Shown here piece by piece: positions 57,059 through 64,000 of a stretch of 64,000 nucleotides of DNA. The notes beneath the pieces were generated by a model. The model worked only from the letters and a program-made list of their open reading frames with translations. It was not told where the DNA came from and searched no databases. Source of the DNA: Herbiconiux sp. A18JL235. GTDB taxonomy: Bacteria > Actinomycetota > Actinomycetes > Actinomycetales > Microbacteriaceae. Both the position numbers and the translations under genes were made by a program. The DNA is taken from contig NZ_CP162511.1 of the NCBI RefSeq assembly GCF_040939305.1, positions 1,612,001 through 1,676,000 on the forward strand, written 5' to 3'. How positions within the stretch are numbered: position 1 is the stretch's first letter; every line of letters starts with the position of its first letter.

Positions 57059-58024
57059 CTAGGCGTGGAGGGTGGGGTTGAGGGTGATGCCGGTGCCGGT
57101 GCGGGCGACGGCCTCGACGGCGCCGGTGAGGGAGTTGCGGCGGAAGAGGAGGTTCGGCACACCGGAGAGCTCCAACGCCTTGACGATGCGGTTCTCGTCG
57201 TCGGAGCCCGATCCGTCGATGAGCACGATCTTGGTGCCCGCCGTGACGTAGAGCCCGGCCTCGACCACGGAGTCGTCGCCGATCGAGATGCCGATGCCCG
57301 CGTTCGCGCCGAGCAGCGACCGGCGCCCGATCGAGACGCGCTGCGTTCCGCCGCCCGAGAGCGTTCCCATGATGGAGGCCCCGCCACCGATGTCGGAGCC
57401 GTCTCCCACCACGACCCCCTGCGAGATGCGGCCCTCCACCATCGAGGCGCCCGTGGTGCCGGCATTGAAGTTCACGAAGCCCTCGTGCATGACCGTGGTG
57501 CCGGGCGCGAGATGCGCGCCGAGCCGCACGCGCGACGCATCGGCGATGCGCACCTTCGCGGGCGTGACGTAGTCGAGCAGCCGCGGGAACTTGTCGATGC
57601 CGTAGGCCTGGATGCCCGCCCGCTGCAGCGACGGACGCAGACGATCGAAGTCGTCAGGATGCACGGGGCCGGCGTTCGTGAACACCGCGATCGGGAGGTG
57701 AGCGAAGATGCCGTCGAGGTTGAGCCCGTTCGGCGCCACCAACAGGTGCGACAGCAGGTGCAGGCGCAGGTACGCGTCGGGGGTCGACGCGGGCGGCGCG
57801 GCGAGCTCGATGCCCACCGTGGTGACCTCGACCGTGACGGCCCGCCGCGCATCCGGTACCGCGTGAGCCTGCAGCTCCTCGGGAGCGACGGCGTCGGCGG
57901 GCAGCTCGCCGAGTGCGGGAGCCGGGTACCAGGTGTCGAGCACCGTGCCGTCGGCGGCGACGGTCTGCAGACCGTGACCCCAGGCGTGGGTGGCGGATGC
58001 TGTGGCGAGTTCGTCTGCGGGCAT
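57059..58024 (-). CDS. dapD: Tetrahydrodipicolinate N-succinyltransferase
   Basis: A 321-residue left-handed beta-helix acyltransferase of the actinobacterial DapD type. [11 protein letters not shown] at the start, [20 protein letters not shown] and [17 protein letters not shown] in the hexapeptide-repeat coil, and [20 protein letters not shown] toward the end match the group. It uses succinyl-CoA on tetrahydrodipicolinate. It is divergent from dapE with 43 bases between, so the two pathway genes share a compact promoter region. Confidence 0.95.
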   Translation of the reverse strand: MPADELATASATHAWGHGLQTVAADGTVLDTWYPAPALGELPADAVAPEELQAHAVPDARRAVTVEVTTVGIELAAPPASTPDAYLRLHLLSHLLVAPNGLNLDGIFAHLPIAVFTNAGPVHPDDFDRLRPSLQRAGIQAYGIDKFPRLLDYVTPAKVRIADASRVRLGAHLAPGTTVMHEGFVNFNAGTTGASMVEGRISQGVVVGDGSDIGGGASIMGTLSGGGTQRVSIGRRSLLGANAGIGISIGDDSVVEAGLYVTAGTKIVLIDGSGSDDENRIVKALELSGVPNLLFRRNSLTGAVEAVARTGTGITLNPTLHA

Positions 58025-58055
58025 GACTCCAGCGTAGCGAGATGCGGCCCGCCTC

Positions 58056-58061
58056 TAGACT
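58056..58061 (+). promoter_or_regulatory. Leaderless -10 element of dapE
   Basis: TAGACT is followed by six bases and ATG 58068. The hexamer is the same as that at ispH. Confidence 0.55.
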
Positions 58062-58067
58062 TGGGCA

Positions 58068-59168
58068 ATGGCCTTCGACCCCGCGCATCCGGTTCTCGAC
58101 CTGACCGAGAACTCCACGGTGCTCACCCAGCAGATCTGCGACGTCGAGTCGGTGTCGGGCGACGAGGCGCTGCTCGCCGACGCGATCGTCGCCGCGCTCG
58201 CCGAGCAGGCGCCGCATCTCGAGGTGTTCCGCGACGGCGACACCATCGTCGCCCGCACGAACCTCGGCCGCGAGCAGCGCGTGGTGATCGCCGGGCACAT
58301 CGACACGGTGCCCCTCAACGCGAACCTGCCGACCCGGTACGAGACGCTCGACGGCGAGGAGTACCTCTGGGGTCGCGGCACCGTCGACATGAAGGCGGGG
58401 GTGGCGGTGCAGCTGAAGCTCGCCGCTGAGCTCACCGACCCCGTCGTCGACATCACCTGGATGTGGTACGACCACGAAGAGGTCTCGAACGAGCTCAACG
58501 GCCTCACCCGCCTCGCTGCGAACCGCCCCGACCTCTTCGCGGGTGACTTCGCCATCCTCGGCGAGCCGTCGAACTCGCAGATCGAGGGCGGCTGCAACGG
58601 CAACCTGCGCGCCGAGATCCGTGCTTACGGCCTGCGGGCTCACTCGGCCCGCAGCTGGGTGGGCGACAACGCCATCCACAAGGCGGCACCCATCCTCGAC
58701 CGGCTCGCCGCCTACGAGCCGCGCCAGGTCGAGGTCGACGGGCTCGTGTACCGCGAGGGGCTGAACGCCGTGGGCGTCAGCGGGGGAGTCGCGGGCAACG
58801 TCATCCCCGACGAGGTGATGGTGCACGTGAACTACCGCTTCGCGCCGAGCCGCTCGGGCGAGGAGGCGGTGGCGCACATCGAGGAGCTGTTCGGCGACTA
58901 CGAGGTGCGCATCGTCGACCTCGCCGTCGGCGCCCGCCCCGGCCTCGACGCCCCGCTCGCGCAGCGCTTCCTCGCCGCGGTGGGCGGCGAGGCGAAGCCC
59001 AAGTACGGGTGGACAGACGTCGCCCGCTTCTCGGCGATGGGCGTTCCCGCCGTGAACTACGGCCCGGGCGACCCGCTCAAGGCGCACGCCGACGACGAGC
59101 GGGTGCGGGTGAGCCAGATCGAGTCGTGCGAGGCGGGCCTGCGGGCCTGGCTCACCGGCGCCAGCTGA
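58068..59168 (+). CDS. dapE: Succinyl-diaminopimelate desuccinylase
   Basis: A 366-residue M20 di-zinc peptidase-like enzyme releasing LL-diaminopimelate. Metal ligands and catalytic residues are visible in VVIAGHIDTVPLN, LWGRGTVDMKAG, WYDHEEVSNELNG and ILGEPSNSQIEGG. It completes, with dapC and dapD, the succinylase route within 6 kb. The ATG is read from a leaderless promoter. Confidence 0.94.
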   Translation: MAFDPAHPVLDLTENSTVLTQQICDVESVSGDEALLADAIVAALAEQAPHLEVFRDGDTIVARTNLGREQRVVIAGHIDTVPLNANLPTRYETLDGEEYLWGRGTVDMKAGVAVQLKLAAELTDPVVDITWMWYDHEEVSNELNGLTRLAANRPDLFAGDFAILGEPSNSQIEGGCNGNLRAEIRAYGLRAHSARSWVGDNAIHKAAPILDRLAAYEPRQVEVDGLVYREGLNAVGVSGGVAGNVIPDEVMVHVNYRFAPSRSGEEAVAHIEELFGDYEVRIVDLAVGARPGLDAPLAQRFLAAVGGEAKPKYGWTDVARFSAMGVPAVNYGPGDPLKAHADDERVRVSQIESCEAGLRAWLTGAS

Positions 59169-59187
59169 GCCCGCGGGCGAGCGCGAG

Positions 59188-60459
59188 GTGAGCGAGACGA
59201 CTGCGTCGACGGATGCCGCCGCCCCCAACGGGCGACCGGGCCCCGCAGCCGGTCGCGGCCGGGTGACCGGGCCGGGTCGCGCATCCGCTCTGCTCAGCCG
59301 GGTACCGGGCTGGGCGCAGGTGCTCGTGGTGTTCGCGCTCTCGCGGGTGATCACGACGGTGATCGCCCTGCTCTTCGCCCGGGCGCAGGGCCCGAACGCC
59401 TGGACGGGTGCGAACCCGCCGTACCTCAGCTACGCCGCCATCTGGGACGGCAACTGGTACAAGATCATCTCGTTCTACGGCTACCCGTCTCAGCTGCCGG
59501 TCAACGCCGACGGGCACATCGGCGAGAACGCCTGGGCGTTCATGCCGGGGTACCCCTTCCTCGTCAGCGTGCTCCGCTGGGCGACCGGTTCGAGCTGGGA
59601 ACTCATCGCGGTCGTGGTGTCGATCGCCTGCTCGCTCGGCGCGGCGCTGGTGTTCCACCGCCTCATGAAGCACGTGCTGCACGACGACGGGGCGGCGCTG
59701 TTCAGCGTGGTGCTGTTCTGCGTCGCACCGCTGTCGCCGCTGCTGCAGTTCGCCTACGCGGAGGCGATGGGCCTGCTGCTGCTCGTCACCGCGCTCTACC
59801 TCATGGTGACGAGGCGCTACGCCTGGGTGTTCCCGGTGGTGGTGGTGATGGCGCTCACGCGGCCGACCGGCCTCGCCTTCGCGCTGTTCGTCGGCCTGCA
59901 CGTCGTGCACCGGTACCTCACGCGGCGCCGCGACCCGTTCCCGGTGAGGGAGCGCGTGACGACGGTGGCGCTCGCCGTGTTCAGCGGGCTCATGGGGCTC
60001 GCCTGGCCCGGCATCGCCTGGCTCGTCACGGGCGAGCTCACCGCCTACACCGACACCGAGCTCGCCTGGCGCGCGTCGTACATCGGCTACGGCGAGCTCG
60101 TGCCCTTCACGGCCTGGTTCCAGGGCGGCAACTGGTGGCTGGGGGCGCCGCTCGGCGCCGTCGTGGTGGTGCTCCTCATCGCGGGGTTCGCCGCGTTCCT
60201 GTTCACGCCCGTGGTGAAGCGGCTGGGCGTCGACCTGAGGCTGTGGCTCGCGAGCTACGCGCTCTACCTGCTCGCCGTGTTCTTCCCGCAGTCGAGCACG
60301 TTCCGGCTGCTGATGCCGCTGTTCCCGGCGCTCGGCGCGCTCGCCCTGCCGCGTTCGCCGGTGTACCGGGTGGCGCTCGTCGTCGTGTGCATCGCCGGGC
60401 AGGTGGGGTGGATGGCGATCGGCTGGGGGGTCGACGGCCGCGACTGGACACCGCCGTGA
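59188..60459 (+). CDS. GT-C membrane glycosyltransferase (PIG-V/mannosyltransferase-like)
   Basis: A 423-residue protein with a disordered Ala/Gly/Pro-rich start of about 35 residues, then about ten transmembrane helices. The first outer loop carries YAAIWDGNWYKIISFYGYP, which resembles the WDxxWY motif of PIG-V-like GT-C mannosyltransferases that use polyprenyl-phosphate sugars. QFAYAEAMGLLLL and ALTRPTGLAFAL also occur in that group. Probable role: lipoglycan or protein glycosylation at the outer membrane face. GTG start, 20 bases after dapE. Confidence 0.75.
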   Translation: MSETTASTDAAAPNGRPGPAAGRGRVTGPGRASALLSRVPGWAQVLVVFALSRVITTVIALLFARAQGPNAWTGANPPYLSYAAIWDGNWYKIISFYGYPSQLPVNADGHIGENAWAFMPGYPFLVSVLRWATGSSWELIAVVVSIACSLGAALVFHRLMKHVLHDDGAALFSVVLFCVAPLSPLLQFAYAEAMGLLLLVTALYLMVTRRYAWVFPVVVVMALTRPTGLAFALFVGLHVVHRYLTRRRDPFPVRERVTTVALAVFSGLMGLAWPGIAWLVTGELTAYTDTELAWRASYIGYGELVPFTAWFQGGNWWLGAPLGAVVVVLLIAGFAAFLFTPVVKRLGVDLRLWLASYALYLLAVFFPQSSTFRLLMPLFPALGALALPRSPVYRVALVVVCIAGQVGWMAIGWGVDGRDWTPP

Positions 60460-60530
60460 CCGGTGCGTGAGTTTCGTCAGTTGTCGCGATTCGGCGATAA
60501 TGGTAACCGACACCACGAAAGGGGAGCCGA

Positions 60531-60704
60531 ATGGCCGCCATGAAACCCAGGACCGGAGACGGACCGATGGAGGCAGTGAAAGAAGGACGCCTCATCATCG
60601 TTCGGGTACCGCTGGAGGGCGGGGGTCGCCTCGTCGTCTCCGTCAACGACGCGGAGGCGAAGGAGCTGCACGACGCTCTCGCCGGCGTGGTCAATCCCGC
60701 GTAG
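60531..60704 (+). CDS. DUF3117 protein
   Basis: A 57-residue protein beginning MAAMKPRTGDGPMEAVKEGR and continuing with IIVRVPLEGGGRLVVSVN, the exact layout of DUF3117, a short, highly conserved actinobacterial family. Function unknown. GGGGAG lies four bases before the ATG, and GATAAT at 60496-60501 may be its -10. A strong terminator follows, so it is monocistronic. It is normally found beside the O-methyltransferase, tatB and mrp genes, as here. Confidence 0.92.
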   Translation: MAAMKPRTGDGPMEAVKEGRLIIVRVPLEGGGRLVVSVNDAEAKELHDALAGVVNPA

Positions 60705-60740
60705 CGCCCCTGGCGCACGGCGCTCAGGCGCCCTGCACGA

Positions 60741-60782
60741 GCGAAGGCCCCGCCCCGGTGCATCCGGTGGCGGGGCCTTCGC
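60741..60782 (+). terminator. 14-bp hairpin after the DUF3117 gene
   Basis: GCGAAGGCCCCGCC at 60741-60754 is exactly complementary to 60769-60782 with a 14-base loop. It may serve both this gene and the convergent methyltransferase gene. Confidence 0.8.
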
Positions 60783-60824
60783 GTGGGCGGGGTGGCACGT
60801 GCTCGCGACGGGCGAGCGGATGCG

Positions 60825-61457
60825 TCAGCCGACGATCTTCGTCACCTGGAGCAGCCCGTCGCCGGCGGGTGACAGCGCCGTGAGCACGGCCTCCGAGGCG
60901 GCCAGCTCGGCGATGAGGGTGCGGAAGTCGGTGACGGTCTCACCGCGCTGCACCGGGTCGGCGACCTTGTCCTTCCAGAGGGCGTGCGGCACGAGCACGG
61001 TTCCGCCTCGGCGCACGAGTCGCAGGGCGTGCTCGACGTACTCGATGACGCTCGCTGCATCGGCGTCGACGAGCACCAGGTCGTAGGAGTTCTCGTTGAG
61101 GCGGGGGAGCACGTCGGCCGCCCGCCCGGTGATGAGACGGATGCGGTTGGCCGGCACCTTCGCGTCGAGCAGCGCCGCGCGCGCCACCTGCTGGTGCTCC
61201 AGCTCGGTGTCGATGGAGGTGATGGTGGCCTCGGGAGCGCCCCGCAGCATCCAGAGCGCCGAGACGCCGAGCCCGGTGCCGATCTCGACGATCGACTTCG
61301 CCGCGGTGGCGGCGGCGATCACCCCGAGCTGGCTGCCGATGGCGGGCGACACCGACTCGACGCCCACCTCGGCGGCGTGCGCGCGCGCCGCCACGATCTG
61401 CGGCGTCTCGGCGACGAGGTCGTCGGCGTACTTCCAGCTGGACTCTTTGCTTGACAC
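60825..61457 (-). CDS. SAM-dependent O-methyltransferase
   Basis: A 210-residue class I methyltransferase of the COMT-like family. SAM-binding motif I is SIVEIGTGLGVSALWML, the second acidic residue lies in ITSIDTELEH, and the metal or catalytic aspartates in LVLVDADAASV. The start SPAIGSQLGVIAA is typical of this actinobacterial group (Rv1220c-like). The substrate is unknown. GTG 61457 follows GGAGGG; the open frame continues upstream but without homology. Its context with DUF3117, tatB and mrp is conserved, although the usual sigE and protease genes are not here. Confidence 0.88.
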   Translation of the reverse strand: MSSKESSWKYADDLVAETPQIVAARAHAAEVGVESVSPAIGSQLGVIAAATAAKSIVEIGTGLGVSALWMLRGAPEATITSIDTELEHQQVARAALLDAKVPANRIRLITGRAADVLPRLNENSYDLVLVDADAASVIEYVEHALRLVRRGGTVLVPHALWKDKVADPVQRGETVTDFRTLIAELAASEAVLTALSPAGDGLLQVTKIVG

Positions 61458-61538
61458 GGTGCCCTCCGCTTGACAGCTTAGAGAACGGCCCAGGCTCCGC
61501 CGGGTCGCCACGCGCGGGGGCTGGTCGGTTGCGGAAGG

Positions 61539-61544
61539 TATAGT
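61539..61544 (+). promoter_or_regulatory. Leaderless -10 element of tatB
   Basis: TATAGT is followed by six bases and ATG 61551. It is the closest to consensus of the leaderless set. Confidence 0.55.
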
Positions 61545-61550
61545 TTCAGC

Positions 61551-62132
61551 ATGTTCGGGTTGACCTTCGAGAAGCTGCTGCTGATCGGGATCATCGCGGT
61601 CTTCGTGCTCGGCCCCGAACGTCTTCCCGGCTACGCGCAGAAGCTGGCGCAGTTCATCCGCAGCGCGCGCGACATGGCCAACGGTGCCAAGGCCCGCATG
61701 AAAGACGAGATGGGCGACGACTTCGACGACGTCGACTGGAAGAAGCTCGACCCGAGGCAGTACGACCCGCGCCGCATCATCCGCGAGGCACTGCTCGACG
61801 ACACCCCGGCCACGCCGGCCGTGCGCCCGGTGACGAAGCCGGCGACGAGGCCGGAGCCCGCGTACCTCCAGCACAAGGCGAAGTCGGCCGGGGGGCCGAC
61901 TGCGATCGGCACGACCGGCGAAGGCGCCGCGGGCGCGACCGGGGCCGGCGGGCCGACGGGCATCGCCGGGGCTGCCGCGGGCGCGGCAGCTGCTGCCGTG
62001 GCGGCTTCGGGAGCCGGCACCGAGGGCGACCCGGTCGCCGGAGACCCCGCCTTCCCGGGCGAGACCACCGGCGAGCACGCGCCTGCCCCCGCTCCCGCAG
62101 CCGCCTCGGCCTACGACTCCGAAGCGACCTGA
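61551..62132 (+). CDS. tatB: Sec-independent protein translocase subunit TatB
   Basis: A 193-residue protein with the TatA/B layout: a single N-terminal helix (FGLTFEKLLLIGIIAVFVLGPERLP split at its hinge), the GPERLP hinge, an amphipathic helix (AQKLAQFIRSARDMANGA) and a charged region with DVDWKKLDPRQYDPRRI, a feature of actinobacterial TatB. A long Ala/Gly/Thr/Pro tail ends the protein. It recognises twin-arginine substrates with TatC; the EfeB precursor in this window is one candidate. Confidence 0.92.
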   Translation: MFGLTFEKLLLIGIIAVFVLGPERLPGYAQKLAQFIRSARDMANGAKARMKDEMGDDFDDVDWKKLDPRQYDPRRIIREALLDDTPATPAVRPVTKPATRPEPAYLQHKAKSAGGPTAIGTTGEGAAGATGAGGPTGIAGAAAGAAAAAVAASGAGTEGDPVAGDPAFPGETTGEHAPAPAPAAASAYDSEAT

Positions 62133-62168
62133 CACCGCTGACTCAGGTGTGCCGACGGATGCGCGACC

Positions 62169-63236
62169 TCATTCGGTGGCGAACCCGCACGATTCGGCGA
62201 TGAAGTCGTAGACCTGCTGCGTGACCGCAGCGTCGGCGGCGAGATCGACGGTGCCGTCGGTGCCGTCGTCGAGCACGAGGTCGAGGGGCAGCACGGTGCC
62301 GCGCTTGTCCTCCGCGACGGCGTGGGGGTCGCAGCGGGCGGGAACCGCTTCCAGAGTCAGGGCGGAGGGCGGGTCGCCGGGCTCCACCTCGAGATCGAGC
62401 GGCCAGGAGCCGCCGTTGCGGGGCTGCAGGAGGATGCTGGGCCGCACCTCGGTGAGCTGCAGCACCGGGCCGCCGGCAGCTCCGGTGGGAGCGATGCGCA
62501 GCTCGAGGAGGGCTGTCGAGCCCGGGCCCGAGCCCTCCACCCGCAGCGCCGAGAAGCTCAGCGCCGCCGTCTCGGCGACCGCGTGCTGCAGGCAGTCCTC
62601 GCTCGCGATGCGGGACAACGCGCCGAAGGGGTCGCTCGGCTCGCCCCGAACGGTGCGTGCATCGCCCACACCGCTGTCGCTGCTGCCCCCGCTGCTGCCC
62701 CCGCTGCTGCCCTCGCTGTCGCCCCCGCCCCTGAGCTCGACAATCAACTCTGACGGGCCCTCGGGTGCGGGACACACGGCGGCCCCGAGCGCCACCGGCA
62801 GGTGGCGGGTGAGCCCGGGCGGCACCTCGACGGGCGCGCCACTCCAGTGGGCGGGGGTCGCGAAGTGCGGGCTCTCGAAGCTCGCCGCCGTCACCACGAT
62901 GGGCTCGTCACCGGCGTTGGTGATCGAGACCTGGAGGCCGCGGGTCGCGTAGTCGGTGCGGCTCTGCAGGATCTCGAGGCCGACCCCGTCGACCACGGTG
63001 GGAGCGGACGTCGGCGCGGGCGTGGCCGCAACCGAGGGCGTCGCCGCGACTGCCGCCGTGGCCGACGTCGTGTCGCCCTCGGGGCCCGACATCGTGCATC
63101 CGCTCGTCGTGGCGGCCGCCGCCAGCACGAGACCTGCCATGCCGGCCCGCAAGCGCGCGGGTAGCCGCATCCACCTCGAACCCCGCGCCGCAGCTCCCGT
63201 GCCGCGCGCGGGTAGCCGGGCGCGGTCGCCGCTCAT
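62169..63236 (-). CDS. Secreted lipoprotein of unknown function
   Basis: A 355-residue protein. After a basic start of about 30 residues comes a hydrophobic segment ending in a possible lipobox (TTSGC, cysteine at 47), then a Thr/Ala/Pro-rich spacer and a beta-rich domain. A Ser/Gly linker (about 175-195) is encoded by short repeats. Similar proteins carry two homologous beta-sandwich halves. The first four bases overlap the end of the mrp gene (ATGA), so the two are coupled. Role unknown. Confidence 0.68.
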   Translation of the reverse strand: MSGDRARLPARGTGAAARGSRWMRLPARLRAGMAGLVLAAAATTSGCTMSGPEGDTTSATAAVAATPSVAATPAPTSAPTVVDGVGLEILQSRTDYATRGLQVSITNAGDEPIVVTAASFESPHFATPAHWSGAPVEVPPGLTRHLPVALGAAVCPAPEGPSELIVELRGGGDSEGSSGGSSGGSSDSGVGDARTVRGEPSDPFGALSRIASEDCLQHAVAETAALSFSALRVEGSGPGSTALLELRIAPTGAAGGPVLQLTEVRPSILLQPRNGGSWPLDLEVEPGDPPSALTLEAVPARCDPHAVAEDKRGTVLPLDLVLDDGTDGTVDLAADAAVTQQVYDFIAESCGFATE

Positions 63237-64000
63237 ACCGGCGCGAGCCCCAGGCGGCGGCCGGCGAGATCACGGCCGCGGCGCGCCATGGTGTCGGCGA
63301 CGGCGTCGATGGCGCGGGCGGCGGGGTCGTCGGGGTGAGCGAGCACAACGGGCGCCCCTGCGTCGCCCCCGGTGCGCAGCGAGACGCTGAGGGGCACCGA
63401 GGCGAGCAGTGGAACCTCCCGGCCGGCTCGCGAACTCAACCGTCTCGCCACCTCGGCACCGCCGCCCGACCCGAACAGCTCGACCGTCTGCCCGTCGGGT
63501 CCGGCGAAGCCCGCCATGTTCTCGATGACCCCGTAGACGCTCTGACCGGTCTGCATGGCGACGAGACCCGAGCGCTCGGCGACGTCGGCGGCGGCGGGCT
63601 GTGGGGTGGTGAGCACCACGACCTCGGCGTTCGGCAGCAGCTGCCCCACCGAGATCGCCACGTCGCCGGTGCCGGGCGGGAGGTCGAGCAGCAGCACGTC
63701 GAGGTCACCGAAGTACACGTCGGTGAGGAACTGGGCGATCGTGCGGTGCAGCATCGGCCCGCGCCACGCGACGGCGCCGCCGGTGGCAGATGCCTGCGAC
63801 GGGTCGATGAACATGCCGATCGAGATGACTTTCACCCCGTGGGCGACGGGCGGAAGGATCATGTCGTCGAGCCGGGTCGGCCGCGCCGCCACCCCCGTGT
63901 CGTCGACGAGTCCCAGGATGCCCGGGATCGAGAACCCGTACACGTCGGCGTCGACGAGCCCCACCGACAGCCCGCGGCGGGCGAGCGCCACCGCGAGGTT
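63233..64000 (-). CDS. mrp: Mrp/NBP35 family ATP-binding protein, C-terminal part
   Basis: The gene begins beyond the window. The visible 255 residues start just after the Walker A loop (NLAVALARRG) and contain VGLVDADVYGFSIPGILGL, LLDLPPGTGDVAISVGQLL and VIENMAGF, as in ApbC/Mrp scaffold proteins that carry or assemble Fe-S clusters. The usual CxxC pair of NBP35-like members is not visible in the region expected, where MAGFAGPDGQ appears instead, which is common in actinobacterial Mrp. Coupled to the downstream lipoprotein gene. Confidence 0.88.
   Translation of the reverse strand, partial: NLAVALARRGLSVGLVDADVYGFSIPGILGLVDDTGVAARPTRLDDMILPPVAHGVKVISIGMFIDPSQASATGGAVAWRGPMLHRTIAQFLTDVYFGDLDVLLLDLPPGTGDVAISVGQLLPNAEVVVLTTPQPAAADVAERSGLVAMQTGQSVYGVIENMAGFAGPDGQTVELFGSGGGAEVARRLSSRAGREVPLLASVPLSVSLRTGGDAGAPVVLAHPDDPAARAIDAVADTMARRGRDLAGRRLGLAPV

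Noticed and set aside
62680..62730. Microsatellite-like repeat as a separate element
   Set aside because: It is the codon run for a Ser/Gly linker within the lipoprotein gene and needs no other explanation.

Overview
This 64 kb window is a very GC-rich chromosomal segment of an actinobacterium, most likely a member of the Microbacteriaceae (Micrococcales). The pointers are a mycothiol-conjugate amidase (mca), actinobacterial small families (DUF4307, DUF4245, DUF3117, and probably DUF6264 and DUF6113), the actinobacterial form of DapD, class II fructose bisphosphatase and aldolase, frequent GTG/TTG starts, and many candidate leaderless promoters of the form TANNNT followed by 6-7 bases and the start codon. 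No rRNA, tRNA, CRISPR array, prophage or intact insertion sequence was seen. The content is mainly core metabolism, with a few accessory genes and much small-scale repeat structure.

Layout. 1-9.3 kb: tail of an AI-2E-family transporter, threonine deaminase (ilvA), a small less GC-rich secreted protein, greA, DUF4307, mca with a small membrane partner, a TrhA/hemolysin III protein, a cis-prenyltransferase, a PIN-PhoH protein, a DHFR-like protein and an orphan prepilin peptidase with an internal 31-codon duplication. 9.6-14.0 kb: minus-strand cluster xseA-xseB-DUF4245-carbonic anhydrase-fumC. 14.1-25.4 kb: ispH, DUF6264, fbaA, a four-carbon acid sugar kinase, glpX, rmuC, mmsA, ychF and two small conserved proteins. 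25.5-32.6 kb: accessory genes (LysE exporter, FAD-linked oxidase, His-rich membrane protein), then lgt, cspA, a fatty-acid desaturase with an apparent CTG start, and a CopC-like protein.

32.6-37.3 kb: a tandem glycine riboswitch followed by gcvT-gcvH-gcvP. 37.4-44.6 kb: a pentapeptide-repeat surface protein, a CPBP protease and an oligopeptide ABC transporter (oppA, terminator-like hairpin, oppB, oppC, fused oppDF). 44.7-46.6 kb: typA/bipA, broken by an apparent one-base deletion. 46.6-52.1 kb: lipoprotein, MFS transporter and the efeUOB ferrous-iron uptake operon behind a likely iron box. 52.2-60.5 kb: fdxA, dapC, gltA, an endonuclease-fold gene flanked by 57-bp palindromic repeats, dapD, dapE (the lysine/diaminopimelate succinylase branch) and a GT-C glycosyltransferase. 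60.5-64 kb: DUF3117, an O-methyltransferase, tatB, a lipoprotein and the tail of an Mrp/NBP35 ATPase.

The main points for a second look are the typA frameshift, the set of leaderless promoters, the 57-bp palindrome family, short tandem repeats placed exactly over stop codons, the CTG-started desaturase, two convergent intergenic intervals dense in inverted repeats, and a strong excess of the heptamer CGGATGC/GCATCCG. I saw no clearly new multi-gene system.
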